Assembly (NCBI RefSeq): GCF_001720485.1
Contig: NZ_CP017114.1
Coordinates: 868,001 to 932,000, forward strand
DNA: 64,000 nt
Source: Cobetia marina
Lineage (GTDB): Bacteria > Pseudomonadota > Gammaproteobacteria > Pseudomonadales > Halomonadaceae
Direction of reading: 5' to 3'
Shown: positions 40,654 to 49,106 of the stretch, piece by piece
How positions within the stretch are numbered: position 1 is the first letter of the stretch
How the letters are laid out: the number at the start of each line of letters is the position of its first letter
Translations under genes and position numbers: made by a program
Notes under the pieces: generated by a model
Databases searched by the model: none
Told to the model about the DNA's origin: nothing
What the model saw: only the letters and a program-made list of their open reading frames with translations

Positions 40654-41447
40654 CAGAACATCCCTCCGTTCACCGCGATGGTCTGGCGGGTGATGTAGCC
40701 GGCATCCTTCGAGCACAGGAAGGCCACGGTGGCGGCGACTTCCTCGGCCTCGCCCGCGCGGCGCATGGGAATCATCTTCAGCGCCTCGTCCATCTCGACC
40801 CCTTCGGTCATCTCGGTGGCGATGACCCCCGGCGCGACGGCATTCACGGTGATGCGGCGCTTGGCCAGTTCCACCGCCAGCGCCTTGACCGCGCCGATCA
40901 GCCCCGCCTTGGCGGCGGAATAGTTGACCTGACCGCGATTGCCCATCATGCCGGACACCGAGGACATCACGATGATGCGCCCCGGCTTGCGGCGACGCAC
41001 CATCGGCATCGCCAGCGGCTTGACCACGTTGTAGAAGCCATCGAGGTTGGTGCGGATCACGCTGTCCCAGTCCTCATCGGTGAGCGCCGGGAAGGCGTTG
41101 TCGGCGTGGATGCCGGCATTGCAGATGACGCCGTAGTAGCAGCCGTGGGCCTCGACATCGGCCTCCAGCGCGCTGCGTGCGGCCTCGCGGTCGGCGACAT
41201 CGAAGTTCAGGATGCGCGATTCACCGCCCAGGGCGCTGATCTCACGCGCGACCTCCTCGGCGGCATCACGGCGCGAGCGGCAATGCAGCACCAGATTGTA
41301 GCCTTCGCGGGCCAGACGCAGCGCGATGGCGCGGCCGATGCCACGGCTGGAGCCGGTGACCAGAATCCACTCGCGCGTCTCATTGGCAGCGGCGGCCCCC
41401 TGGTTGTCAGCAGGGGTAGTTCGAGTAGCGGGAGGTGTGACAGACAT
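40653..41447 (-). CDS. apeQ: 3-ketoacyl-ACP reductase (ApeQ-like)
   Basis: 264 residues, classical short-chain dehydrogenase/FabG. Cofactor motif TGSSRGIGRAIA, NAGI segment (VICNAGIHADNAF), catalytic SSVSGMMGNRGQVNYSAAK with Ser, Tyr and Lys. Reduces the beta-keto group after each extension. A disordered Thr/Ala-rich N-terminal arm of about 27 residues precedes the Rossmann fold. Overlaps neighbours by one base on both sides. Confidence 0.9.
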   Translation of the reverse strand: MSVTPPATRTTPADNQGAAAANETREWILVTGSSRGIGRAIALRLAREGYNLVLHCRSRRDAAEEVAREISALGGESRILNFDVADREAARSALEADVEAHGCYYGVICNAGIHADNAFPALTDEDWDSVIRTNLDGFYNVVKPLAMPMVRRRKPGRIIVMSSVSGMMGNRGQVNYSAAKAGLIGAVKALAVELAKRRITVNAVAPGVIATEMTEGVEMDEALKMIPMRRAGEAEEVAATVAFLCSKDAGYITRQTIAVNGGMF

Positions 41448-42091
41448 CAGACATTACCTTGCGGTGCGGCACCGGCAGCATCCTGCTGACCGGGTGAGTG
41501 TTCTTGTGAGTGTTCTGGTGAGCGCCCCTGTGGGCCTGCTTCAGAGCTTCCTTCCTCCGACACGGCAGACGCCACGGCCTGGGCGGGCGGCTCGAAGACA
41601 TTCACGCCGGCACGGGCGACCTGCGTGCCGTGCTCGTCGCTGAGGGTGGCCTTGAAGGCGCCCAGGCCGTTGTCGGCGCGATAGTCGAGCTGCACGTCTA
41701 TCTGCCAGCGTTGCCCGCAGGCGAAGGCGTGCAGTTCACTCTCATAGCGGCGGCTGCCGAGCAGAAACCCGACGCGGGGTGACTGGCCTGCGCGCGCGGC
41801 CTGCAGGCCCGACCAGGCGGCGATGGCCTGGGCCATCCACTCGAGCCCGACCCAGGCGGGAATCACGGCCTGGCCAGCGCCGTCCAGCTCCGCGAACAGA
41901 TCCTCGGGCGAGGGGCGCACGCTCGCGCTCAGCGAGTGCTCGTCACAGGCCAGCACCTCATCCAGCAGGCACATGCCCGCCTCGTGTGGCACATAGGGGC
42001 CGATGGCGCAGGGCATGACGGGATAGCCCTCGTCATGAAAAGACGTGCCGTCGGGTAGCGGCGTGGCGGGGGTAGCGGTCGGGGTCAGCAT
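41447..42091 (-). CDS. apeP: Hotdog-fold 3-hydroxyacyl-ACP dehydratase (ApeP-like)
   Basis: 214 residues. The segment YVPHEAGMCLLDEVLACDEH followed by WVGLEWMAQAIAAWSGLQA is the ApeP-type hotdog dehydratase pattern. It removes water to form the conjugated double bonds. The last 40 residues are a Ser/Gln/Glu-rich tail encoded partly by a 12-bp repeat (EHSQEHS). Overlaps the ketosynthase by seven bases and apeQ by one. Confidence 0.85.
   Translation of the reverse strand: MLTPTATPATPLPDGTSFHDEGYPVMPCAIGPYVPHEAGMCLLDEVLACDEHSLSASVRPSPEDLFAELDGAGQAVIPAWVGLEWMAQAIAAWSGLQAARAGQSPRVGFLLGSRRYESELHAFACGQRWQIDVQLDYRADNGLGAFKATLSDEHGTQVARAGVNVFEPPAQAVASAVSEEGSSEAGPQGRSPEHSQEHSPGQQDAAGAAPQGNV
41494..41522 (-). 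repeat. 12-bp tandem repeat at the apeP 3' end
   Basis: GTGAGTGTTCTT and GTGAGTGTTCTG followed by a partial GTGAG, about 50 bases before the apeP stop codon. In frame, it encodes EHSQEHS. Confidence 0.8.
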
Positions 42092-43386
42092 GCAGAGGAC
42101 TCCGGGTCGGTGGCGTGACGCTCCAGTATCAGCGAGATGTTGTTGCCGCCGAAGGCGAAGGCATTGCTCATCACTCTGAGCGGCGGGGTCTCGGGGCGGT
42201 CACGATAGACGATGTTGAGCGCGGGCAGTGTCGGGTCCAGTGCTTCACGCGGGGTGGCGTGCGGCGGCAGGCGACCATGTTCCAGCGTCAGCCAGCAGAA
42301 GGCGGCTTCCAGCGCCCCGCAGGCCCCCAGCGTATGGCCGGTGAGGGCCTTGGTGGAACTGACGGCGGGCGGACGGCTTGCGGCCTCGTCGCCATCGGGA
42401 CCGAACAGGCGGCTGATGGCGAGGCTTTCCATGGCGTCATTGAGCGGCGTGGCCGTGCCGTGCAGGTTGATGTAGTCGATCTCGCCGGGGGCGCGGCCGG
42501 CGCTGGCGAGCGCGCCACGCATCGCGGCCTCGGCACCGCTGCCATCCGGGCAGGGCGCGGAGATGTGATGGGCATCGCTGGATTCGCCGACGCCGGTCAG
42601 CTGCACGCCACCGTGCTCCGGCGTGACCACGAACAGCACCGCGGCCTCGCCCAGATTGATGCCGTCGCGCGCGGCGCCCAGGGGCTGGCTTTGCTGGCGG
42701 CTGACGGCCTCCAGACTCATGAAGCCCTTCACCGTCATGTGGCACAGGCTGTCGGCCCCACCGGCGATCACCGCATCACACTGCCCGGAGGCCAGCAGAC
42801 GCCGTGCGCTGGCCAGGGCCTTGGCGCTGGAGGTGCAGGCGGTGGAGAGGGTGTAGACCGGCCCGCGCGCGCCGCTCAACCAGGCCACGCACTCGGCGGG
42901 CGCGCCCAGTTCCTGACGGCGGTATTCAAAGCTCTCCGGCCAGCTGTCGGCGCTCGGCGTGCCCTGGGCAACGGCGGCGCGCTGGGCGTCCATCGCAGCT
43001 TCCGTCTCACCGATACCGGAGGTACTGGTGCCCAGCACCACGCCGATGCGCTCCGGCGCGATGCCCTGGCGCTTGAGGGCCTCAAGCTCCGGTGTCAGCT
43101 GCTCAAGCGCGGTGGCCAGCAAGCGGTTGTTGCGTGAGCGCAGCGGGGCCGGCCAGTCGCTGTCATCCACCAGCCGCGCGGTGACACGGCCCAGTGACAG
43201 CGGCGTGCCGGGACTGAAGTCATCACTGACGCGCAGGCCGCGACTGGCGCTGAACAGCGCACTGCTGATCAGCCCGTGGTCGGCGCCCAGCGGACAGACG
43301 ATACCGGGCCGAGACAGACGGCATGGGCTGCGAGGGGTGAGGCCATGGCGGGTATCAGGTGCCTCGGGTGTGACGGGTTCAGTCAT
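42085..43386 (-). CDS. apeO: Beta-ketoacyl-ACP synthase (ApeO-like)
   Basis: 433 residues. Catalytic Cys184 in TLSTACTSSAKAL, His in NLHGTATPLNDAM, His in ALTGHTLGACGALE. This is the elongating ketosynthase that pairs with the chain-length factor ApeC in characterised systems. The start at 43386 is chosen because upstream residues in the frame are Arg-rich and unlike any ketosynthase. It is 23 bases downstream of the lipoprotein gene. Confidence 0.88.
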   Translation of the reverse strand: MTEPVTPEAPDTRHGLTPRSPCRLSRPGIVCPLGADHGLISSALFSASRGLRVSDDFSPGTPLSLGRVTARLVDDSDWPAPLRSRNNRLLATALEQLTPELEALKRQGIAPERIGVVLGTSTSGIGETEAAMDAQRAAVAQGTPSADSWPESFEYRRQELGAPAECVAWLSGARGPVYTLSTACTSSAKALASARRLLASGQCDAVIAGGADSLCHMTVKGFMSLEAVSRQQSQPLGAARDGINLGEAAVLFVVTPEHGGVQLTGVGESSDAHHISAPCPDGSGAEAAMRGALASAGRAPGEIDYINLHGTATPLNDAMESLAISRLFGPDGDEAASRPPAVSSTKALTGHTLGACGALEAAFCWLTLEHGRLPPHATPREALDPTLPALNIVYRDRPETPPLRVMSNAFAFGGNNISLILERHATDPESSAC

Positions 43387-43409
43387 GCGGGGAAGCTTCC
43401 GGTGAGTCG

Positions 43410-44084
43410 TCAGGGGCTGGGGGAAGACAGGGGATCTAGCGTCATCTGCATCTCGGTGGCCGGGTCCCGCAGGATTACGCGGCCTTCGGCGTCGCGGGTC
43501 AGCTCGGCCATGCGCTCGCCATCGCGCAGGATGAGGCGCTGCGCGGTCTGGTGAGGCGTGTCCCACTCGCCGTGCTGCACCAGTTGCCAAACGCTGCCGG
43601 CAAAGGCGTCATCGATCGCGGCCTGTGGCCAGTGGACCCAGGCGATGCGACGGGCCAGCCAGTCGGCGGTGAAGGGCAGCTTCTCGAGCACCTCGGGGCG
43701 GGCCTTCTCGAAGCGGCTGCCATCGGCGTCATGCACCAGTGTCAGCAGTCGCTGGCCCTGCACGCTGAGCAGCACCAGCCGCATGGCCTCGGGCGATTGG
43801 CGCAGCACGCCGATGAGGGGCGGCAGGTCGCGAGCCTCGTCCTCAGCGGCGTCTGCTGCCGCGCGATTCTCGCTGGCCTCACTCTTGTTACGCTCAACGC
43901 GCAGAATCAGACGTTGGGTGCTGCTCTCCTGCAGGCTCGTCAGGGCCGGCATCGGGCTCTCGGCGCTGAGCGGACCGGGCACGAGCAGGCTGCAGCCGCT
44001 CAACAGCAGGCTGATCGCCAGCAGCAGTCCGACGGATCGCCGCCCGACTGAGACGGCATGAGGCGAGAGACGCATGGATATCAT
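43410..44084 (-). CDS. apeN: DUF3261 lipoprotein of the aryl polyene cluster (ApeN-like)
   Basis: 224 residues with a signal peptide ending in the lipobox LLLSGC (Cys about residue 31). The body (VLEKLPFTADWLARRIAWVH, then TQRLILRD) fits DUF3261 proteins of pigment clusters, probably LolB-like outer membrane acceptors. Its ATG overlaps the FAD enzyme stop by four bases, which decides the start. Confidence 0.8.
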   Translation of the reverse strand: MISMRLSPHAVSVGRRSVGLLLAISLLLSGCSLLVPGPLSAESPMPALTSLQESSTQRLILRVERNKSEASENRAAADAAEDEARDLPPLIGVLRQSPEAMRLVLLSVQGQRLLTLVHDADGSRFEKARPEVLEKLPFTADWLARRIAWVHWPQAAIDDAFAGSVWQLVQHGEWDTPHQTAQRLILRDGERMAELTRDAEGRVILRDPATEMQMTLDPLSSPSP

Positions 44085-45475
44085 GACGATACTTTACCTT
44101 TTCTGGCGTCATTCTGCCGCGTGCCGGCCGTTGAGAGAGCGCTTGCGGCGGGCTCGCAGGTCTCCGCTTGCGTCGCCTGCGCTGCCGAGAGCGTGGCCAG
44201 TGCGGTCAGGCGACGACGACTGGCGCTGACGAAGGGATTGGCCTCGTCCCAGGCGTAGCCGGCGAGGACCGAGCTGATCATCTGGCGAATGCGGTCCGGC
44301 GAGCGAGGGTGATAGATGATGTCGGTCAGGCGGCTGTCGTACCAGGCGGTGACAAACTCGCGGAACACCTCGATGCCACGTCGCAATGGCAGCTCGTATT
44401 CGCTGGCCCAGTCCGGGCGCTGCTCATCGCGGGTCGCGGTCAGTTCGCGCGCGACCAGCGGCGCGGCGCGCAGGGCGGATTCCAGCGCGATGGTCACGCC
44501 GGAGGAGAACACCGGGTCCAGAAACTCGCCGGCATTGCCGAGCAGCGCATAGCCCGGGCCATGCAGGCGGCTGACATCGGCGCTGTAACCGCCCAGCGAC
44601 TGCACGGCATTGGCGGGCGTGGCATCGCGCAGCAGCTCCGCCAGGCGCGGTTCTTCCATCACCCACTGCCACAGGTGTGTCTGCGCATCGTCCCCGGCGG
44701 CAGGCTCGATCAGCTCACGCGGGCCGACCACGCCCAGCGAGGCGCGGCCATTGGCGAAGGGAATCAGCCAGTACCAGACATCCGGATGCCCCGGGTGCGA
44801 GGCGATCAGGATAGTGTCGCGACGATAGCCCTCGGCGGGCGGCGCGAGGTCGGCGATGCCATCGTGGACATGGCCGAACAGCGCCATGCGCGGCTCCAGA
44901 CGCGGATCACGCTCAAGCGATTCGAGCCGCGCCAGCACGCGCCCATAGCCGCTGGCATCCAGCACGAAGGCGGCCTTGAGCTCGCGGCCATCTTCCAGCG
45001 TGAGGCAAGGCCCCTGGGCATGGCCGGTGGCGTCGCTCTGCGTGGGGCGAGCGGGAGTGAAGCCCGTGACCGTGACGCCGAATTCGACCTCGGCGCCTGC
45101 CGCCCGTGCGCCCTCGATCAGACGCTGATCAAAGTCGGCGCGCTCCACCTGCCAGGTGGTGCCGGGGCCGTCGCTGAACTTGTCGCGGAAGTCGATCACG
45201 CGATGCTCGCCGCGCCGGGTGAAGGCCGCACCGGTCTTGCGCTGATAGCCACCGGCGGCGGCGGCCTCCATCAGGCCACAGGCCTCCAGATGCTGCATGC
45301 AGCGCGGCAGCAGGCTCTCGCCGATGGAGAAGCGCGGGAAGTGGCTGCGCTCCAGCACGCGTACCGCATGGCCGGCGCGCGCCAGCCAGGCCGCCGCCGC
45401 CGCCCCGGCAGGTCCGGCGCCGATGATGATGACTTCCTTGCGTGGTGGGTTGTTGCTGTGATCTGCCGATTCCAT
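44081..45475 (-). CDS. NAD(P)/FAD-dependent oxidoreductase (halogenase/monooxygenase-like) of the aryl polyene cluster
   Basis: 464 residues. N-terminal FAD motif IIGAGPAGAAAAAWLARAGH; later GYALLGNAGEFLDPVFSSGV is the second FAD contact of the tryptophan-halogenase/geranylgeranyl reductase group. The halogenase WxWxIP motif is not seen; YWLIPFANGRASLGVVG occupies that region, so halogenation is unlikely. It probably oxidises the aryl head group. An AGGGG ribosome site precedes the ATG, and there is an 84-base gap from the MMPL gene. Confidence 0.85.
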   Translation of the reverse strand: MESADHSNNPPRKEVIIIGAGPAGAAAAAWLARAGHAVRVLERSHFPRFSIGESLLPRCMQHLEACGLMEAAAAGGYQRKTGAAFTRRGEHRVIDFRDKFSDGPGTTWQVERADFDQRLIEGARAAGAEVEFGVTVTGFTPARPTQSDATGHAQGPCLTLEDGRELKAAFVLDASGYGRVLARLESLERDPRLEPRMALFGHVHDGIADLAPPAEGYRRDTILIASHPGHPDVWYWLIPFANGRASLGVVGPRELIEPAAGDDAQTHLWQWVMEEPRLAELLRDATPANAVQSLGGYSADVSRLHGPGYALLGNAGEFLDPVFSSGVTIALESALRAAPLVARELTATRDEQRPDWASEYELPLRRGIEVFREFVTAWYDSRLTDIIYHPRSPDRIRQMISSVLAGYAWDEANPFVSASRRRLTALATLSAAQATQAETCEPAASALSTAGTRQNDARKGKVSS

Positions 45476-45559
45476 GGCATCGTCCCCTGTCGTTGTCGTT
45501 ATGTGTTCATGACGGCATTCGTGTTCCCGCCTCCGTCTGGCCCGCGTGACGAGATCGCC

Positions 45560-47917
45560 TCAACTGCGGGCGAAGGGCACCAGGCACCAGGTGGCCGTCA
45601 GCCCCAGCAGGCAGGCCAGCCCCAGTGCGGCCAATGCCGGTGTCTGACTGAAACTCAACAATCCGAAGGCTAGCAGGCTGGAGGCACATGACAGCGAGAT
45701 CGCCAGCAGACTGGCCTGCGAGGCGCGGCTGGCGGTGTCTCCGCTCCTGTCTTTTTCTGCGCTGCGCGCAGGATGCTCGGCACAGAAGATACCCGCATCC
45801 AGGCCAATCCCCAGTACCAGCAGCAGGCCCAGCAGGTGGAACAGGTTGAGGCCGACGCCCGCCAGCGTCAGGGCGGCGAGCGTCAGTACCAGTCCGCCCA
45901 GCGGCGGCAGCAGGGCGCGCCAGGTGCTGCGGCGATAGCGCAGCGCCAGCAGCAGGCTGATCACCACCACCGCAGCACTGACCAGCCAGGCCATTTCGCT
46001 GCGAATGCTGCCGAGCGTCGTCGAAAGCCTGGCGACCTGATCGACGTACTCGAGGCGGTCATCGCCTGCCGCGAGGCGTGCCAGGGCGGCGCTGCCCTCG
46101 GCCGTGACATCACCAAAGCGCACGATGCCGATGGCGGCGGTGCGGGAGTCGAGCCACAGTCGCTGGCCCATCTCACCGGCGGGCAGTGTGACCCAGTCGG
46201 CCGGGCGCAACGGATGGGCGCTTTCGATGGCCTGCTCGGCACGTTTCACCAGCGCGGCGGGCAGGCCCGCCTGACGAAGCACCTGGGGCAGCAGGGTGCG
46301 GGTGCGTTCACGCATGGCGCCGAGGTTGGCCTGCTGCTGTTCAAGCGTCGGCAGTTGCTGGGCGAGGCTCGCCCAGTGCCCCAGTTGCTGCTGGGCATCC
46401 AGCTGCTGGAAGGTGTCTTCCAGTGCCTGCAGGCGCGTGAGCAGCGCGGCATCATTCTCGGCCTGCACGATCAGGTAGCGCAGGCCGTCCGGTTCGGCGA
46501 GCAGACGCTGGACCTCGCGCTGCTCGTTGATCAGCGACGCAGGCGAGGGGTTGAGCTGAGTGAGACGGTCATCGCTGCGCAGTCCGTAGAGGCTGGCCAG
46601 CGCGGCCACCAGCAGCAGACCCAGCGCCTGCCAGCTGCGCCTGCCGGGAATGGCGCGCGCCAGACAGCCTGCGGCGCGGGCGGCGGAGGAGTCCTCGCGA
46701 GTGGCCTGTGCCGGCAGTGGCAGTTGCGGCAGCCACAGGCGTACGCTCAGCCAAGCGCCGAGCAAGCCGAGCGCCGCGAACATGCCCATCTGGCGCAGGC
46801 CGGGCATCGGCGTCAGGGTGATGGCCAGATAGGCGGCGAGGCTGGAGCACAGCCCCAGCGTCAGGCCCGGCCATAACGCAGCGAGTCCGCCACGGCCCTT
46901 CGTCGTCGCCAGTCGGCGCATGCACTCCAGATGCAACACGTAATCGATGGAGATGCCGATCAGGCTGGCGCCGAAGGCCAGCGTCAGCACATGCAGGCTG
47001 CCGAAGGCCCACCAGGTCAGCGGCAGCGCGAACAGCACGCCCGTGGCCACCGGCACCAGCAGCAACGGCAGCCGCCGTGGGGTGCGGAACACCGCCCACA
47101 GCAACAGCAGCACGCCGATCAGCGAGCCGAGCCCGATGGTCGACATTTCCTGTCTGGCCTGCTGCGCTCCGGCACTGGCATGGAAGACCAGCCCGGAGCG
47201 CAGCAGCCTGACGTCGGGGTAGTCGGCCCTCACGCCATTCACGGCCTGTTCCAGCGCCTGCTGATCACCCATCGCGTAGGCGCTGCCGGTGAGGGTGGCG
47301 CTGATCAGCCGATAGCCGCTGCCAGGCTGCTCACCGCTTGACGTCGGCGCGCGCAGCAACAGCTGGCCGCCGGACAGCGACAGGTTGGCGGGTGTCAGCC
47401 AGTCCTGCCAGGCGCCGGCGAGACCGAAGGGATCATGGATCAGGTCGCGCTGGCCGCCGGGCTGGAACAGCTGCCTGAGGGCGCGCGCCTGCCACTGCTC
47501 GTCACTCAGCTCGGCAAGCCGCGGGGCGATCAGGGCCGGCTGGACCTCGGCCGGCAGGCGCAGGCTGGCGAGGCTCTTGCCGTCATCCAGCGTCGCGAGG
47601 GGGGCGAGCGCCTGACGCAGCGCCTGGGCGGCGGCGTCACGCTGCTTGAGTGACGTGGCGCTGGCATCGCGTGCGCCGACCAGCATCACCAGCCGATTGG
47701 CGGTGTCCTCCAGCGATTCGGCGCGCGCGGCCAACGGGCTGCGTTCCTGCGCTGGCAGCATGGCGGTGATGCGGGTGTCGATCGCGCCTCGCCATGGGCT
47801 CTGCGGGGCGAGCTTCCCGGCCAGCAGCACCGCGCACAGCAGCAGCACGCCGGCCCACAGCCAGCGCCAGGCGGCGCGATCCAGCCCCGTGTCATGCGAG
47901 TCGCCGCGCCCTGTCAT
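45560..47917 (-). CDS. apeM: MMPL/RND-type exporter of the aryl polyene cluster (ApeM-like)
   Basis: 785 residues. Two repeats, each with a large periplasmic loop and a block of membrane helices. SLIGISIDYVLHLECMRRLA in the first half and LLVLGIGLDAGIFCAEHPAR in the second are the typical MMPL helix-4 positions with Asp. It most likely passes the aryl polyene lipid across the inner membrane to the LolA-like carrier. ATGA overlap with the LolA-like gene sets the start at 47917. Confidence 0.88.
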   Translation of the reverse strand: MTGRGDSHDTGLDRAAWRWLWAGVLLLCAVLLAGKLAPQSPWRGAIDTRITAMLPAQERSPLAARAESLEDTANRLVMLVGARDASATSLKQRDAAAQALRQALAPLATLDDGKSLASLRLPAEVQPALIAPRLAELSDEQWQARALRQLFQPGGQRDLIHDPFGLAGAWQDWLTPANLSLSGGQLLLRAPTSSGEQPGSGYRLISATLTGSAYAMGDQQALEQAVNGVRADYPDVRLLRSGLVFHASAGAQQARQEMSTIGLGSLIGVLLLLWAVFRTPRRLPLLLVPVATGVLFALPLTWWAFGSLHVLTLAFGASLIGISIDYVLHLECMRRLATTKGRGGLAALWPGLTLGLCSSLAAYLAITLTPMPGLRQMGMFAALGLLGAWLSVRLWLPQLPLPAQATREDSSAARAAGCLARAIPGRRSWQALGLLLVAALASLYGLRSDDRLTQLNPSPASLINEQREVQRLLAEPDGLRYLIVQAENDAALLTRLQALEDTFQQLDAQQQLGHWASLAQQLPTLEQQQANLGAMRERTRTLLPQVLRQAGLPAALVKRAEQAIESAHPLRPADWVTLPAGEMGQRLWLDSRTAAIGIVRFGDVTAEGSAALARLAAGDDRLEYVDQVARLSTTLGSIRSEMAWLVSAAVVVISLLLALRYRRSTWRALLPPLGGLVLTLAALTLAGVGLNLFHLLGLLLVLGIGLDAGIFCAEHPARSAEKDRSGDTASRASQASLLAISLSCASSLLAFGLLSFSQTPALAALGLACLLGLTATWCLVPFARS

Positions 47918-48489
47918 TCGGGGCACTGATCGCGCGGTGTCAGGGTCAGGGCAAGACGGTCACCGTCGCCGCTGGTGAGGGTCAGGTGGTCAAGCCAGCT
48001 GCCACCCTCGATCTCGAGGTGTTCGATGGCCTCGGCCAGACGGGCATCACGCGGTGTCAGGCTGGCCTGCCAGTCATCCGCGCTGCCGGTGAGCTGGAGC
48101 GTGAAGTGCTCCTCGAGCGCCTGCCAGTCGCCGTGGAAGAAGTTGACCAACAGCTCCGCCATCGCCTGCTGGTCGGCGGGCAGCGGCTCGCCGTCCGGGC
48201 CTTCGCTGGCATTCGGGCGCATCTCGAGACGGTCCTCGATGGGGGAGGTGGTTTCCCACACCAGGCCTTCGGGCGCGTTCGGATCACCGATCAGATGGAA
48301 CTGGCCACGACTCTTGAGCTGTGCGCCGACATCCTCGAGCCAGCGGGTCTGCTGGAAATCACCGCAGACAGGGGCGGTGCGCGCCAGCTGTTGGGTCAGG
48401 GCGCGGGCGTCGAATTCGGCGGCGCTGGCCCCGAAGGCACTGGCAGTCAGCAGCAGGGCAGTGGCGGCAATGGCAAGGCGTGACGTCAT
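47914..48489 (-). CDS. apeL: LolA-like outer membrane lipoprotein carrier of the aryl polyene cluster (ApeL-like)
   Basis: 191 residues with a signal peptide (MTSRLAIAATALLLTASAFG to ASA). VCGDFQQTRWLEDVGAQLKS and VWETTSPIEDRLEMRP are LolA-like but much diverged from the housekeeping lolA at 21.8 kb. It probably carries the pigment across the periplasm. TGATG overlap with the thioesterase stop sets the start at 48489. Confidence 0.85.
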   Translation of the reverse strand: MTSRLAIAATALLLTASAFGASAAEFDARALTQQLARTAPVCGDFQQTRWLEDVGAQLKSRGQFHLIGDPNAPEGLVWETTSPIEDRLEMRPNASEGPDGEPLPADQQAMAELLVNFFHGDWQALEEHFTLQLTGSADDWQASLTPRDARLAEAIEHLEIEGGSWLDHLTLTSGDGDRLALTLTPRDQCPE

Positions 48490-49106
48490 CACGGCGTTCC
48501 TCGTGTCGGGGGCGGGGTGGCAGGCGCGTCCTCGTCGGCTGTCTGTGACGGGTCTGCCTGCGACGGGCTGGTCTGTGACTGGCTGGCCTGCCAGGCGGCC
48601 AGCCGCTCGCTGAGCGCAGGCGGCGAGGCCAGCAGCATCTCACCATCCGCGAGTCCGACGGCGACCTGCACGCTATGGCCACGGGTCAGGCGCTTGCCGC
48701 TCTCGACATCGCGGATCACGTAATCGAGCTTGAGGCGGTTTTCCCACTCGCGCAGGCGCGCGGTGACGGCGATGCGCTGGCCGAAGCGCGCCGGGCCCGC
48801 GTAGCGCAGGCGCAGGTCGATCACCGGCCAGGCATAGCCTGACTCGCGCATCTGCGGGTAGTTGTAGTCGAGCATGTCGAGCAGCTTGCAGCGGGCGATC
48901 TCGAGATAGCGCACGTAATGGCCGTGCCAGGCGACTTCCATCATGTCGACGTCGTGGAAGGGCACTTCCATTTCCACCGTGGCGCTGGGTATCGGCGTTT
49001 CGGCGGGCTGGTTCATGGCGTTTTTCTCGCTCGTGGCTGTCTGCTCGCTCAGAGATGTTTTCTCGCTCAAGGCTGTCTGCTCGCTCAGGGCTGTCTGCTC
49101 GCTCAT
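48489..49106 (-). CDS. apeK: Acyl-CoA/ACP thioesterase of the aryl polyene cluster (ApeK-like), repeat-extended N-terminus
   Basis: 205 residues. The 4HBT hotdog core starts at about residue 45: EVPFHDVDMMEVAWHGHYVR holds the catalytic Asp, and YLEIARCKLLDMLDYNY follows. The first 30 residues are a near-perfect six-residue repeat (SEQTAL, SEQTAL, SEKTSL, SEQTAT, SEKNAM). The C-terminal tail is also repetitive (SQTSPSQADPSQT). The ATG at 49106 overlaps the ammonia-lyase stop (ATGA). An internal ATG at the end of the repeats (MNQPAETP) is an alternative start. Confidence 0.85.
   Translation of the reverse strand: MSEQTALSEQTALSEKTSLSEQTATSEKNAMNQPAETPIPSATVEMEVPFHDVDMMEVAWHGHYVRYLEIARCKLLDMLDYNYPQMRESGYAWPVIDLRLRYAGPARFGQRIAVTARLREWENRLKLDYVIRDVESGKRLTRGHSVQVAVGLADGEMLLASPPALSERLAAWQASQSQTSPSQADPSQTADEDAPATPPPTRGTP
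48531..48590 (-). repeat. 15-bp-period repeat at the thioesterase 3' end
   Basis: A degenerate 15-bp period (GTCTGTGACGGGTCT-like units) encodes SQTSPSQADPSQT. It mirrors the repeat at the other end of the same gene. Confidence 0.65.
49016..49106 (-). repeat. 18-bp tandem repeat encoding the thioesterase N-terminus
   Basis: Five 18-bp units beginning at the start codon, each coding SEQTAL-like hexapeptides; the first two are identical at the protein level, later ones diverge. Confidence 0.9.

Noticed and set aside
39397..43386. Fatty acid synthesis (fab) operon instead of pigment cluster
   Set aside because: Presence of chain-length factor, ammonia-lyase, MMPL, LolA-like, DUF3261 and COG4648 genes in the same overlapping run fits aryl polyene synthesis, not primary fatty acid synthesis.
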